Assembly (NCBI GenBank): GCA_030151885.1 | Contig: JASLCG010000003.1 | Coordinates: 33,829 to 97,828, forward strand | Direction of reading: 5' to 3' | Source of the DNA: Bacteroides sp. | GTDB taxonomy: Bacteria > Bacteroidota > Bacteroidia > Bacteroidales > Bacteroidaceae | DNA length: 64,000 nt | Shown here: positions 1-9,883 of the stretch, one piece after another | How positions within the stretch are numbered: position 1 is the first letter of the stretch | Layout: every line of letters starts with the position of its first letter | The notes under the pieces: model-generated | The model's database searches: none | What the model was told of the DNA's origin: nothing | What the model saw: only the letters and a program-made list of their open reading frames with translations | Translations under genes and position numbers: made by a program

Positions 1-1
1 T

Positions 2-775
2 TATCAGACTAAGTTTCTGACACTAGCACATGAACTTCAAAGTGATCAAAAACTGAGAAGTGTAGAGCGTAGCTTAGCTAGTAAAGAGGTAATTGAAAAA
101 GAGCAATATTTGCAAGAGGTTAATCATACTTTAAAGATAAATAAACTACATAGGAATATTACTTTACTACTAGTAGCTCTAATTCTTATAATTACTTTAG
201 CTATTATAATTCCTTGTTGGACAAGAAAAAAGAAAAAACTAGACCTAACACAAGCAAAGTTGCGATTAGAGCAGTATGAAAGAGAGTTGGCCGAGTTAAA
301 GTTAAATCAGCAAAGTATAAAGTTATCTAGTTTTGAAGAAGATATGTCTAAGCTTAACCATGAACTAACTACTTATGCTTTACTTATCAAGAATAGGAAC
401 GATATTTTAATAGCAATACAAGATCAGTTGAAAAAAGCCTGTAAGCTATCTGATAATAAAATAAAATCAGAGTTAAAGTCATTATTGATATTTATTCAAC
501 AATACCAATCTAATAATCAGCAAGAGAGCATTATTATGGATAATATTGATGAGATGAATCGTGCTTACTTAGAGAGATTGTTAAAAAAGCATCCCGACTT
601 AACCAATGGAGAGCGAAAAATGGCTACTCTTTTAAGAGTTAATTTATCTACCAAAGAGATTGCATTATTACTAGGCGTTAATACTAATAGTGTAAATATG
701 GGTAAGTATAGGTTGAAAAAATCATTAGAATTAGATAAAAATGCCGATTTATCAGATTATCTACAATCTATATAA
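2..775 (+). CDS. Membrane-anchored LuxR-type transcriptional regulator, 3' part
   Basis: The reading frame is open from the left edge, so the N-terminus lies outside the window and no start can be chosen. The visible part has a short helical segment, one membrane span (about 20 hydrophobic residues, coded near 160-225), a long charged coiled coil, and a C-terminal LuxR-like helix-turn-helix. The motif NGERKMATLLRVNLSTKEIA, followed by LLGVNTNSVNMGKYRLKKSL, matches the C-terminus of Bacteroidota proteins that join N-terminal TPR repeats, a membrane helix and a LuxR-type DNA-binding domain. That the missing part holds TPR repeats is inference. It ends 223 bases before a susC gene on the same strand, so it may control the glycan locus, but the sequence does not prove this. 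Confidence 0.75.
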   Translation, partial: YQTKFLTLAHELQSDQKLRSVERSLASKEVIEKEQYLQEVNHTLKINKLHRNITLLLVALILIITLAIIIPCWTRKKKKLDLTQAKLRLEQYERELAELKLNQQSIKLSSFEEDMSKLNHELTTYALLIKNRNDILIAIQDQLKKACKLSDNKIKSELKSLLIFIQQYQSNNQQESIIMDNIDEMNRAYLERLLKKHPDLTNGERKMATLLRVNLSTKEIALLLGVNTNSVNMGKYRLKKSLELDKNADLSDYLQSI

Positions 776-784
776 TAGTTAATT

Positions 785-813
785 TACAAACTCTTGTTAT
801 TTAAGAGTTTGTA
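785..813 (+). terminator. Hairpin after the LuxR-type regulator
   Basis: An 11-bp perfect stem (TACAAACTCTT at 785-795, AAGAGTTTGTA at 803-813) with a 7-base loop lies 9 bases after the stop codon. The U-tract after it is poor, so termination may be partial. Confidence 0.6.
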
Positions 814-998
814 TATTGGTTTTAGAATTTAAGCACTTCATTATTAGTGTATTAGTTTATTTTATGTATATATTAATTATGCTTATATAGTTAAATTGTA
901 TATACTATATAGAGTAGTATTTCTATAATTTTAAGGTTTATATACTTATTATTATTGTTGAAAAACACTTTTAAGTTATAATCTTAAATCGTAGTAAT

Positions 999-3900
999 AT
1001 GAATAACACAATTAATGAGAGTTTTAAGAAATATCTCTTATTCTCTTTCTTACTTCTATTGCCTATAACCTTGTATGGGCAGAATGTTTCGTTATCAGGT
1101 ACTGTTATAGACGATGGTGGCCAGCCTATAATTGGAGCCGCAGTAATGGAAAATGGTACAACAAATGGTACGGTTACAGACCTAGATGGGCATTTTATAT
1201 TGGAAGTTAAAGGCACAAGCTCTTTAACTGTCTCCTATATGGGATATGTAACACAACAGATACCTGTTAAAAACCGTCATAAAATTCAAGTCACCTTAAA
1301 AGAAGATGCAATCTTACTAGAAGAGACAATTGTAGTAGGGTATGGTACTATGAAAAAAAGTGATATGACAGGGGCTATTTCTTCTGTTGATGTTGATCAA
1401 CTAGCTAATCGTACAACTACAAATCCTGCAGAGGCTCTTCAAGGTAAGGTAGCTGGGGTAAATATCTTGAAAAGTAGTGGTCAAGCTGGGGCAGGGGTTA
1501 GTGTAAAGATCAGGGGAGTTAAAACATTTGGTAGTAATGAACCTCTTTATATTATCGATGGCTTTCCTGGAGATATTGAAAACGTAAGTCCTCAAGATAT
1601 AGAATCTTTGGAGGTGCTTAAAGATGGTGCTGCTGCTGCTATTTATGGTTCTGTTGCTGCAAATGGAGTGATAATAATCACAACTAAAAGCGGGAAAAAA
1701 GGAGAAGTAAAAGTAGATTTCAGTACTTATTTAAGTTTTACTGATATAGCTAAGCAGCTAAACTTCTTGGATGCAGATGGTTACAAATCAATGCACAAAG
1801 CCATGTATGATAATTGGAATGGTTATGCTACAGAAACAGGTCAGAACTTAGTTACAATACCAGAATATGTAAATAAAGATACTGGTGTAGATTCTGATTG
1901 GCAAAAAGCAATGCAAAGAAGTGGATTTACTCAAAATTATACTTTAAGTATACGTGGCGGATCTGATCAGGCTAAATATTCAATATCTTACAATCACTCG
2001 GATGAGAAAGGTATCTTTCTAGGAAACAACTTTAGACAAGACAACGCACGAACTAAGCTGCAAATGACTAAGGGTATATTTGATTTTGAAACAAATATGT
2101 CTTTTAAGTTTACAGACTCTAAATATCCTCAATACTCTTTAAAAGAGATGTATATGATCTCTCCATTAGTTCCAATTTACGATTCAGAGCAACAATATGG
2201 ATATGGTTTAACCAATTTTGATGGGCTTCCAAGCAACAGAAATGTTATGGCAGATCATCATTATAAAGATTCTAAAAATAGAAAATATCATACAACAGCA
2301 AACGCTTCTGTTACTGTTAACTTTACTGACTGGTTAAACTTTAGAACTAGTTATGCATATAGAGGAGAGCATGAGAGGAACTCTTTTCATACTCCAAAAT
2401 ATATAGCAGATGTTAAGTCTAAAAGAGAGTACCCTTACAATAGTGAGAGTACTGCATATTGGCAAGAACAAATAATAGATAATATTTTATCATTTAACAA
2501 AGCATTTAATAAGCACAGTTTAAATGCTATGTTGGGTAGTTCTATTACTGCACAAAAATACCAATGGAATAGTATTGGAGTAGAAGGTAAAACAACTGTC
2601 TATCAGGTTAAAGATGGAAAATTAGCCTCTTCCGAAGAGTTTGCTGGATTCTTAGATGAAAACTTCCCTACAATTGATGCTGGTAAAGGTGGTACATACG
2701 ATGGTTCTGGTAGTTATTGGAAATATAACAGAGCATCATTCTTTGGTAGATTAAATTACAACTACGACAACAGATACTTGGTACAAGGAACAATGAGATA
2801 TGATGGTTCTTCTAAATTTGGTTCTGATAATAGATGGGGTGTATTTCCTTCTTTAGCATTAGGATGGAGAATTTCTGAAGAGGCATTTTTCCCTAAAGAT
2901 ATTGTTCTAAATAATTTAAAGCTAAGAATGAGCTGGGGTAAATTAGGTAATGAAAATGCTTTAGGTAAATATGATTTCCAAGCTATTATAAGTACTTATA
3001 ATACAAAATATCAAGGTTATGTTAAGGGTAATGGAGAAAATCCTTGGCCAGGAAGTATTGCAAGAGGATTAGAAAATAGGACTTTGAAATGGGAAACTAC
3101 GGACTCTAAAAACTTAGGGCTAGATTTAGGCTTCTTCGATAATGCGTTAACCTTAGGTTTAAACTATTATATCAATACAACTAAGGATCTGTTAATTTAT
3201 AAAGTATTACCACCCTCTTCAGGATTGCAAAACCCTATATTGAATGTTGGTGAAATTGAAAATAAAGGATTTGAATTAGAGGCTGAATGGAATCATAATG
3301 TGAATGATTTCCATTATAATGTTGGCTTTAATCTGTTTACAACAAGAAATAGAGTTAAGGCTTTATCTAGCGAGAATCAAGTAATTACAGGAGAAGGATT
3401 GAAATATGGTACAGAGCACTACCCAACAGAAACAAGAGTAGGCAGACCTATTGGAGCGTTCTATCTATATAAAACTGCTGGCATTTTCCAAAGCATGGAA
3501 GAGGTACAGGCACATGTAAATGAAAAAGGAGAACTGTTACAGCCTAATGCAAGACCTGGAGATTTAATATTTGTCGATACAAATAAAGATGGTTCTATTA
3601 ATGATGACGATAAATATTATGCAGGATCGGGAATACCTAAACTTGAAGCAAGTTTAAACTTAGGAGCTTCTTATAAAGGATTCGATATATCAATGGTGTT
3701 TGGTAGCGGATTTGGTAATAAACTGTATAATGCTAACAAATACTACTATGAAGGAATGAACTCGGGATCAAACTTCCTTAAATCATCATTAAATGCTTGG
3801 ACTCCGGAAAACAAGAATACAAGCGTACCACGTGCTATATACCAAGACCCTAATGGAAATACAAGAGAGTCTGATAGATTCTTAGAAAAAGGGGATTTCT

Positions 3901-4127
3901 TAAAAATGCGTCAATTACAAATAGGTTATTCTTTACCTAAGATGATTGCTAGAAAAGCATATATGGAGCGTTGTAGAGTTTATGTGAGTGCAGAAAACCT
4001 GTTTACTATAACAAGTTACGATGGTGTTGATCCAGAATTCTCACGTGGGGTGCTTAATGCAGGAGTTGATAAATTAATATTCCCATTCACTCGTTCATTT
4101 ACAGTGGGTGCTCAAATTTCATTCTAA
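999..4127 (+). CDS. SusC-family TonB-linked outer-membrane transporter
   Basis: This is a 1042-residue SusC/RagA-family porin, which takes up oligosaccharides or peptides across the outer membrane with a SusD lipoprotein lid, powered by TonB. A signal peptide ends near residue 28 (LYGQ). It is followed by a carboxypeptidase-D-regulatory-like domain (about 29-105; GTVIDDGGQPIIGAAV), the family motif EETIVVGYGTMKKSDMTGA, a plug domain (about 125-235), and a long beta-barrel ending in aromatic FTVGAQISF as expected for BAM insertion. Length is normal for the family. No TAnnTTTG promoter is visible in the 223 bases upstream. The following susD gene is 16 bases away. The substrate cannot be read from SusC alone; neighbouring GH2, GH63 and GH109 enzymes point to galactose- or GalNAc-containing glycans. 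Confidence 0.95.
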   Translation: MNNTINESFKKYLLFSFLLLLPITLYGQNVSLSGTVIDDGGQPIIGAAVMENGTTNGTVTDLDGHFILEVKGTSSLTVSYMGYVTQQIPVKNRHKIQVTLKEDAILLEETIVVGYGTMKKSDMTGAISSVDVDQLANRTTTNPAEALQGKVAGVNILKSSGQAGAGVSVKIRGVKTFGSNEPLYIIDGFPGDIENVSPQDIESLEVLKDGAAAAIYGSVAANGVIIITTKSGKKGEVKVDFSTYLSFTDIAKQLNFLDADGYKSMHKAMYDNWNGYATETGQNLVTIPEYVNKDTGVDSDWQKAMQRSGFTQNYTLSIRGGSDQAKYSISYNHSDEKGIFLGNNFRQDNARTKLQMTKGIFDFETNMSFKFTDSKYPQYSLKEMYMISPLVPIYDSEQQYGYGLTNFDGLPSNRNVMADHHYKDSKNRKYHTTANASVTVNFTDWLNFRTSYAYRGEHERNSFHTPKYIADVKSKREYPYNSESTAYWQEQIIDNILSFNKAFNKHSLNAMLGSSITAQKYQWNSIGVEGKTTVYQVKDGKLASSEEFAGFLDENFPTIDAGKGGTYDGSGSYWKYNRASFFGRLNYNYDNRYLVQGTMRYDGSSKFGSDNRWGVFPSLALGWRISEEAFFPKDIVLNNLKLRMSWGKLGNENALGKYDFQAIISTYNTKYQGYVKGNGENPWPGSIARGLENRTLKWETTDSKNLGLDLGFFDNALTLGLNYYINTTKDLLIYKVLPPSSGLQNPILNVGEIENKGFELEAEWNHNVNDFHYNVGFNLFTTRNRVKALSSENQVITGEGLKYGTEHYPTETRVGRPIGAFYLYKTAGIFQSMEEVQAHVNEKGELLQPNARPGDLIFVDTNKDGSINDDDKYYAGSGIPKLEASLNLGASYKGFDISMVFGSGFGNKLYNANKYYYEGMNSGSNFLKSSLNAWTPENKNTSVPRAIYQDPNGNTRESDRFLEKGDFLKMRQLQIGYSLPKMIARKAYMERCRVYVSAENLFTITSYDGVDPEFSRGVLNAGVDKLIFPFTRSFTVGAQISF

Positions 4128-4143
4128 CTTTAAATTGAATATT

Positions 4144-5697
4144 ATGAAGAAGTATACATATATATTTAGTGTTTTATTAGTAGGACTATTATCTTCTTGT
4201 AGCGACTTTCTAACACAAAAATCGCCAGATCAATTGACTACTGATACGTATTGGAGAGATCTTGAAGATGCAGAAGGAGCTATATCTGCTGCATATTCTC
4301 AACTAGAGAACTCAACTAATACATGGGACTATGCAGAGATTAAGTGGCCAGTAGAGGCTTATAGAGAAGATATAGTAGTTTTAGGAAACGATGCTATGAA
4401 TTATCCTAATTGGGTAGAGTTGTCAAACTTTAATTATACCAATGGTAACTCACAATTCCTTTACTATTGGAGGAATAATTATATCGGAATATCATTTGCA
4501 AATCAGGTCATAGAGAAAATAAGTGAAATTGCAAGTGATCAGATATCAGAAGAAAAGAGGGCTCAAATTAAGGGAGAAGCATACTTTTTAAGAGCTTATT
4601 ATCATCTTAAAAACCTATTAAACTGGGAGCAAATAATTATTAGAGATAAGTATATTACATCTCCTGGAGATTTAGATAAAGTTACTTCGCCTAGAATAGA
4701 TGCATGGGAGTTTATTACCGCAGACTTAGAAAAAGCTTCTGTATTACCTAAAAAATATGATGGTGAAAACTTAGGACGTGTTACACATGGTGCTGTACAA
4801 TCTTATTTAGGGTTTGTATATTTAACTAGAGCTTATGAAGAGTCTGAAAAGAAGCAAGAGTATTTAGAATTAGCTATAGCTGCTTTCAATAAGGTTACTG
4901 GTTATGAGCTTGAAGAAGATTTCCAAAGTATGTTTAATGGTGAAAATAAAAACTGTAAAGAGTCTATATTTGAATTACAGTTCACTATGAATAATGCTAA
5001 TGGAGCAAATTATACTACACAAGCACATAAGTGGATTGCTGCAGAAGAATTAGGAGGATGGGACGAGATAATACCAAGTGAAATGCTTGTGAATGAGTTT
5101 AAGAAAGAGGGAGAAATCTCTAATGCAGGATTATATGATAAAAGATTATACCATACTATTTTTTGTAAACTTCCTTATTTTAATGACGGAACAGGAAAAG
5201 TGTTTGGGGTAGATTATAAAGATCTATTTAAAACGGCTGTGTTAGATAGTAATGATAAACCTACAGGAGAGTACAACTACTACGACAGACCTGTTTTCCA
5301 TAAATTACTTCCTGCAACTAGAGAAAAAATGGATAAGAATGACTCTGCAATAAACTTGCCTTTAATGAGGTATGCAAATGTTTTATTAATGAAGGCAGAA
5401 GCTCTGAACGAGTTAAAAAGAACTGCAGAAGCTATTCCTTTAATTAATGAAGTTAGAGCTAAGCATGGAGATATGCCTCCGATGGTAGGAACTACATATG
5501 AAGATGTAAAAGATCAAATAGAGCACGAAAGAATTATTGAGTTCCCACTTGAAAACTGGAGATGGTATGATTTGAGAAGATGGGGAAAACTGGAAAAGGC
5601 TATGAATGAGTCTGGTCGCCCTAATTTTAAACTTGATAAACATGCTTTCTATCCGACTCCATTGAGTGAGATTAACTCAAATGAAGCAATTAAATAA
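4144..5697 (+). CDS. SusD/RagB-family glycan-binding lipoprotein
   Basis: A 517-residue surface lipoprotein that forms the lid of the SusC transporter and binds the incoming nutrient. I chose the ATG at 4144 because it gives a proper lipoprotein signal (MKKYTYIFSVLLVGLLSSC, acylated Cys in LSSC); the frame is open further upstream, but that would bury the signal. SusD landmarks are visible: the N-terminal CSDFLTQKSPDQ after the lipobox, helical TPR-like segments (KGEAYFLRAYYHLKNLL), and the C-terminal RxxxxWRWYDLRRWGK-like block (WRWYDLRRWGKLEKA). It follows susC by 16 bases and is surely co-transcribed with it. The C-terminus FYPTPLSEINSNEAIK fits the family's PIPxxEI ending. Confidence 0.95.
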   Translation: MKKYTYIFSVLLVGLLSSCSDFLTQKSPDQLTTDTYWRDLEDAEGAISAAYSQLENSTNTWDYAEIKWPVEAYREDIVVLGNDAMNYPNWVELSNFNYTNGNSQFLYYWRNNYIGISFANQVIEKISEIASDQISEEKRAQIKGEAYFLRAYYHLKNLLNWEQIIIRDKYITSPGDLDKVTSPRIDAWEFITADLEKASVLPKKYDGENLGRVTHGAVQSYLGFVYLTRAYEESEKKQEYLELAIAAFNKVTGYELEEDFQSMFNGENKNCKESIFELQFTMNNANGANYTTQAHKWIAAEELGGWDEIIPSEMLVNEFKKEGEISNAGLYDKRLYHTIFCKLPYFNDGTGKVFGVDYKDLFKTAVLDSNDKPTGEYNYYDRPVFHKLLPATREKMDKNDSAINLPLMRYANVLLMKAEALNELKRTAEAIPLINEVRAKHGDMPPMVGTTYEDVKDQIEHERIIEFPLENWRWYDLRRWGKLEKAMNESGRPNFKLDKHAFYPTPLSEINSNEAIK

Positions 5698-5705
5698 AAA
5701 TAGAG

Positions 5706-5752
5706 AGTGGTTTATGTAAAAAAAGAGATATTTTAACATAAAACTACTTTTA
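5706..5752 (+). terminator. Imperfect terminator hairpin after susD
   Basis: AGTGGTTTATGT (5706-5717) can pair with ACATAAAACTACT (5736-5748) with one mismatch and one bulge, followed by TTTTAA. It separates the susCD transcript from the lysO promoter. A 10-base direct repeat GAGAGTGGTT (5703-5712 and 5760-5769) flanks it. Confidence 0.45.
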
Positions 5753-5768
5753 ATTACCTGAGAGTGGT

Positions 5769-5776
5769 TATCTTTG
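5769..5776 (+). promoter_or_regulatory. Bacteroidota -7 box (TATCTTTG) for the lysO genes
   Basis: TATCTTTG fits the TAnnTTTG consensus and lies 18 bases before the ATG at 5795. No clear -33 TTTG is seen. It indicates that lysO, and possibly the GH2 and GH63 genes behind it, have a promoter separate from susCD. Confidence 0.6.
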
Positions 5777-5794
5777 CATAAAAACTGTAAGAAT

Positions 5795-6079
5795 ATGTTT
5801 GTTGTAATTGGATTTATGCTCTCAGGTGTTTTTTTAGGATTCCTTTTTAGAAAGACTAAGATAAACTGGATACAGAAAATAATCACATTATTTATTTGGC
5901 TTCTGTTATTCTTATTAGGTATAGAAGCTGGTAGTAATGAGTCTGTTGTAACTGGATTAGGAACTATAGGGATGGAGGCATTAATAATTACTACTGCTGC
6001 AATGTTAGGTAGTAGTTTATTAGCTTTAGCTCTATGGAAGTACTTAACCAAAGAAAAGGATAAAAAGTCTAAAAAATAA
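5795..6079 (+). CDS. LysO-type exporter, N-terminal subunit (split gene)
   Basis: A 94-residue membrane protein with three hydrophobic spans (starting MFVVIGFMLSGVFLGFLFR, then about residues 31-42 and 55-80) and a lysine-rich C-terminal tail. It resembles the N-terminal third of LysO (DUF340, YbjE in E. coli), which exports L-lysine across the inner membrane. In Bacteroidales LysO is commonly coded by two adjacent genes, as here. The ATG at 5795 was chosen because an earlier in-frame TTG overlaps the -7 box. The partner gene starts 12 bases downstream. Finding an amino-acid exporter between susD and a GH2 gene is unusual. Confidence 0.75.
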   Translation: MFVVIGFMLSGVFLGFLFRKTKINWIQKIITLFIWLLLFLLGIEAGSNESVVTGLGTIGMEALIITTAAMLGSSLLALALWKYLTKEKDKKSKK

Positions 6080-6091
6080 ATTAAATAGCAT

Positions 6092-6694
6092 ATGTTAGGA
6101 AGTTTAGTAATAGTAGGATTTTTTGCTGTTGGAGCATTATTAGCCTACTTTAATTTAATACCTTCTTTTTTTGTAGAAAACCACTATAGTTTCAATGTTT
6201 TATGTGCACTAATGTTTTGTGTAGGGTTCGGAATAGGGAACGACACAAAAACACTACGTAGCTTTAAAAATTTGAATCCAAGACTTCTATTATTACCTGT
6301 GATGACAATTGTAGGAACTTTGGCAGGAACAGCTTTTATTAGTTATTTCTTACCTCACCGTACGCCTGCAGACTGTATGGCAGTAGGGTCTGGTTTTGCC
6401 TACTACTCATTGTCTAGTATTTTTATAACAGAGTATAAAGGACCTGAATTAGGAACGATTGCGCTTATATCTAATATTATTAGAGAGTTAACAGCGTTGG
6501 TATTTGCTCCTCTTCTTGTTAGATATTTTGGTAAGCTGGCTCCAATATCTGTGGGTGGTGCTACATCTATGGATACAACATTGCCAGTTATTACAAAGTA
6601 CTCGGGTAAAGAATTTATTGTGGTTTCAATTTTTCATGGTTTTGTAGTGGACTTTAGTGTACCGTTTTTGGTTACATTATTTTGTTCAATATAA
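6092..6694 (+). CDS. LysO-family exporter, main subunit (split gene)
   Basis: A 200-residue integral membrane protein with about six hydrophobic spans, matching the C-terminal two thirds of LysO (DUF340). Family-typical stretches include FCVGFGIGND near residues 47-56, the GSGFAYYSLSSIFI block near 118-131, and GGATSMDTTLPVITKYSGKE near the C-terminus; polar residues in these segments are expected to line the substrate path. It follows the small LysO subunit by 12 bases, and its stop is followed after 2 bases by the start of a GH2 beta-galactosidase, so exporter and hydrolase are very likely on one mRNA. The exported substrate in this organism is inferred from E. coli (lysine). Confidence 0.82.
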   Translation: MLGSLVIVGFFAVGALLAYFNLIPSFFVENHYSFNVLCALMFCVGFGIGNDTKTLRSFKNLNPRLLLLPVMTIVGTLAGTAFISYFLPHRTPADCMAVGSGFAYYSLSSIFITEYKGPELGTIALISNIIRELTALVFAPLLVRYFGKLAPISVGGATSMDTTLPVITKYSGKEFIVVSIFHGFVVDFSVPFLVTLFCSI

Positions 6695-6696
6695 GT

Positions 6697-9600
6697 ATGA
6701 AAAAATTATTTAGTTCAATTGGTTTATTTTTACTAGTAAGTATATCAGGTAGCTTTGCGCTGGCAAAGGATAATGTGCCGTGGCAGAATCCTGAAGTTAA
6801 TCAGATAAATAGGGAGCCTATGAGAGCTCATTTCACTCCTTATTTAAATGAGAGTTTAGCATTAGAGCAGCTTAATAAAGATGCTCAAGATCGATTTAAA
6901 TTAAATGAGAGTTCCGAAAGGCGAATTTCGCTTAATGGAACATGGAAGTTTAAGTATGCGAAGAACCCTTCTTTAGCAGACAATGATTTCTGGAAGACAG
7001 ATTACAACTACTCTACATGGTCTGATATAAAAGTTCCAGGAAGTTGGGAGCTACAAGGCTTCGATGCACCTATTTACACAGATGTTAGTTACCCGTTTCC
7101 TCCTAACCCTCCGTTTGTTCCGTCAGATTATAATCCTGTAGGTTCATATATACACTATTTTGACATTCCAACTTCGTGGGCTAACAACGATATTTTTATT
7201 GATTTTGAAGGTGTTGAGTCGGCTTTTTATCTTTGGATAAATGGTCAAGAAGTAGGGTATAGTGAAGACAGCAGGCTACCCGCACATTTTAATATCACTC
7301 CCTATTTAACAAAAGATGGTACTACCAATAAATTGGCAGTAAAGGTATTTAGGTATAGTGATGGTTCTTATCTTGAAGATCAAGACTACTGGAAGTACAG
7401 TGGCATAGAGAGGAGTGTTTATGTTTATGCTCGTCCAAAGGTTAGAGTAGATGATTTTAAACTAAATGCATCTCTAACCAATAACTATAAAGATGGTGAG
7501 TTGGACTTGTCTTTAGACTTATCAAGCCTTCAGAAAAAACACTCGGTAGAGGTAAAAGTATTAGATGGTAATACTACGCTGTATGCTAAAAAAGTAAATT
7601 TATCAAATCTTAAATCACCAAGTGCTGTTCATTTTGAGACTATCGTATCGGAAGTAAAAAAATGGTCGGCAGAGGCTCCAAATCTATATACATTAGTAAT
7701 AAACTTATTCGATGCAAAAAAACAACCACTAGAGAGTATTGTACATCCTTTTGGCTTTAGAACAGTAGAGATGAAAGGAGGCCAAATTAAAATTAATGAT
7801 GTTGCAATCTTATTTAAAGGGGTTAACAGACACGAACATGATCCATATAATGGGCGTACAATTACTATTGAAAGTATGATTCAAGATATTAAATTGATGA
7901 AGCAGTTTAATTTGAATGCAGTACGCTGTAGTCATTATCCAAATCATTCTGAATGGTATGCATTATGCGATTACTATGGAATTTATTTAATTGATGAGGC
8001 TAATTTAGAGAGCCACGGTATGGAGCATCATAAAGATGGTACTTTAGCAAACTATCCAGACTGGGCAAATGCTTTTCAAGAAAGAATGGAAAGAATGGTT
8101 CGACGTGATAGAAACTTCACATCAATAGTAACATGGTCTTTAGGTAATGAGTCGGGATATGGAGATAACTTTGATAAAATATACCATTGGACTAAAAACT
8201 TTGATCCAACTAGACCTGTACAATACGAAGGTTCTAGAAGAACTGGACTCTCTGATATTTATTGTCCTATGTATGGTCGTATATGGTGGTTAAGAGAACA
8301 TGTAAATCAGCGCCAAACTAGACCATTAATTTTGTGTGAATATGCTCATGCTATGGGTAATAGTGTAGGTAACTTACAAGATTATTGGGATTTAATATAT
8401 GAATATGACCAGTTACAAGGAGGCTTTATTTGGGATTGGGTTGACCAAACATTTGCAATTAAAGACGATAATGGTAAAGACATATGGGCATATGGTGGCG
8501 ATTTAGGTTTTGTAGGTGTTCCAAATGATTCTAACTTTTGTGCCAATGGGCTTGTAGCTGCCGATAGAAGTTTAAATCCTCATATCTGGGAAGTGAAAAA
8601 AGTATATCAGTATATAGATTTCCAACCTGCTGTATTCACACCTAAAGCTGTTGAAGTAAAAAATAGACATGACTTTATAGACTTATCTTCTTATACAACT
8701 TACTGGTCTGTTGAGACTAATGGTGAGGTAATTCAGTCTGGTATTTTAGATGTACCACAGCTTACAGCTCAGCAAAAGGCTATAGTTAAAGTACCATACA
8801 ACGAAAATGATTTTATAGCTGGACAAGAGTATTTTTTGAATGTAATAGCTAAAACAAACGATGCTACAGAACTAGTTGATAAAAATCATGTTGTAGCTAC
8901 TGCACAGTGGTTATTGCCTAATAATACTAGCGAAAGTAGAGTAGTAGAGCCTTCTAATGATGTATTATCTGTAAGAAAAGCAAAAGAGCTAACAACTGTA
9001 TCGGGGGCAGACTTATCTGTAGAATTTAATTCTACAACAGGTGAATTAGTTACTTATAAGCAAGGAGGAAACTCTTATTTTAAAGAGGGTTTTAAACCTA
9101 ATTTTTGGAGAGCTTTAACAGATAATGATGTTGCTAATGGAACTTTGGATAGATGTGCTATTTGGAAGAGAGCAATGAATAATATGACACTTTCTAATTT
9201 CGATGTAGAAAAAATAGAGCATGGTAAATTTATAAAAGTCTTATCAACATTTAGTAATGAGGAGGCAGGTATAAATATGTCGCTGATATATACTATTAGT
9301 TCTAACGGAGCCATGAAGGTAGATGTAAACTTTAAAACAGATAAAAATAATTTGCCAGAGATTCCTCGTTTAGGAGTATATGCTGTTTTACAACCAGAGT
9401 TTGAAGAGATGACTTGGCTGGGTAGAGGACCGCATGAAAATTATGAAGATCGTAAAATGTCTGCATTAATTGGTAAATACTCTTCAACAGTTTGGAATCA
9501 ATACCATCCTTACGTAAGAGCACAAGAAACAGCTAATAAATGTGATGTGCGCTGGGTAGCTCTTTGTAATAAGCAAAATAGAGGATTATTGTTTATAGCA

Positions 9601-9882
9601 GAAAAACCAATGGCAGTTAGTGCATGGAATTTTGATCAAGAAGCTATTGATTATGTTCCTTTTGATATAGAGCGTAAACATGGTGGTAGTGTTCAAAAAC
9701 AAGATTTCGTGTGGCTAAACTTAGATTACAAACAAATGGGCGTTGGAGGAGATAATACATGGGGTGCTCAAGTACACCCTGAGTATACGATATCTCCTAA
9801 AGACTATAGTTATTCATTTACTATAGTTCCAGTATCTTCTGCACAAGATATAAAAGATAAGTCTTTAAAATTATGGTTCTAA
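6697..9882 (+). CDS. GH2 beta-galactosidase, secreted (first copy)
   Basis: A 1061-residue GH2 enzyme. ATG at 6697 gives a signal peptide (MKKLFSSIGLFLLVSISGSF, cleavage near ALA-KD), so it acts in the periplasm or at the surface. The order is LacZ-like: sugar-binding jelly roll (about 75-250), Ig-like domain (about 250-360), TIM barrel (about 362-650), a second Ig-like domain, and a C-terminal Bgal_small_N-type domain (WLGRGPHENYEDRK near 908). The acid/base is Glu485 in TWSLGNESGYG and the nucleophile Glu548 in LCEYAHAMGNS. It removes terminal beta-galactose; exact linkage cannot be read. It starts 2 bases after the LysO gene and ends 1 base before a GH63-like gene, forming a tight operon. 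A second GH2 of LacZ type lies nearby on the other strand. Confidence 0.93.
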   Translation: MKKLFSSIGLFLLVSISGSFALAKDNVPWQNPEVNQINREPMRAHFTPYLNESLALEQLNKDAQDRFKLNESSERRISLNGTWKFKYAKNPSLADNDFWKTDYNYSTWSDIKVPGSWELQGFDAPIYTDVSYPFPPNPPFVPSDYNPVGSYIHYFDIPTSWANNDIFIDFEGVESAFYLWINGQEVGYSEDSRLPAHFNITPYLTKDGTTNKLAVKVFRYSDGSYLEDQDYWKYSGIERSVYVYARPKVRVDDFKLNASLTNNYKDGELDLSLDLSSLQKKHSVEVKVLDGNTTLYAKKVNLSNLKSPSAVHFETIVSEVKKWSAEAPNLYTLVINLFDAKKQPLESIVHPFGFRTVEMKGGQIKINDVAILFKGVNRHEHDPYNGRTITIESMIQDIKLMKQFNLNAVRCSHYPNHSEWYALCDYYGIYLIDEANLESHGMEHHKDGTLANYPDWANAFQERMERMVRRDRNFTSIVTWSLGNESGYGDNFDKIYHWTKNFDPTRPVQYEGSRRTGLSDIYCPMYGRIWWLREHVNQRQTRPLILCEYAHAMGNSVGNLQDYWDLIYEYDQLQGGFIWDWVDQTFAIKDDNGKDIWAYGGDLGFVGVPNDSNFCANGLVAADRSLNPHIWEVKKVYQYIDFQPAVFTPKAVEVKNRHDFIDLSSYTTYWSVETNGEVIQSGILDVPQLTAQQKAIVKVPYNENDFIAGQEYFLNVIAKTNDATELVDKNHVVATAQWLLPNNTSESRVVEPSNDVLSVRKAKELTTVSGADLSVEFNSTTGELVTYKQGGNSYFKEGFKPNFWRALTDNDVANGTLDRCAIWKRAMNNMTLSNFDVEKIEHGKFIKVLSTFSNEEAGINMSLIYTISSNGAMKVDVNFKTDKNNLPEIPRLGVYAVLQPEFEEMTWLGRGPHENYEDRKMSALIGKYSSTVWNQYHPYVRAQETANKCDVRWVALCNKQNRGLLFIAEKPMAVSAWNFDQEAIDYVPFDIERKHGGSVQKQDFVWLNLDYKQMGVGGDNTWGAQVHPEYTISPKDYSYSFTIVPVSSAQDIKDKSLKLWF

Positions 9883-9883
9883 A

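Noticed and set aside
5677..6051. 124-codon ORF on the minus strand
   Set aside because: Antisense to the lysO genes, which have clear family features and a promoter; hydrophobic composition mirrors the other strand.
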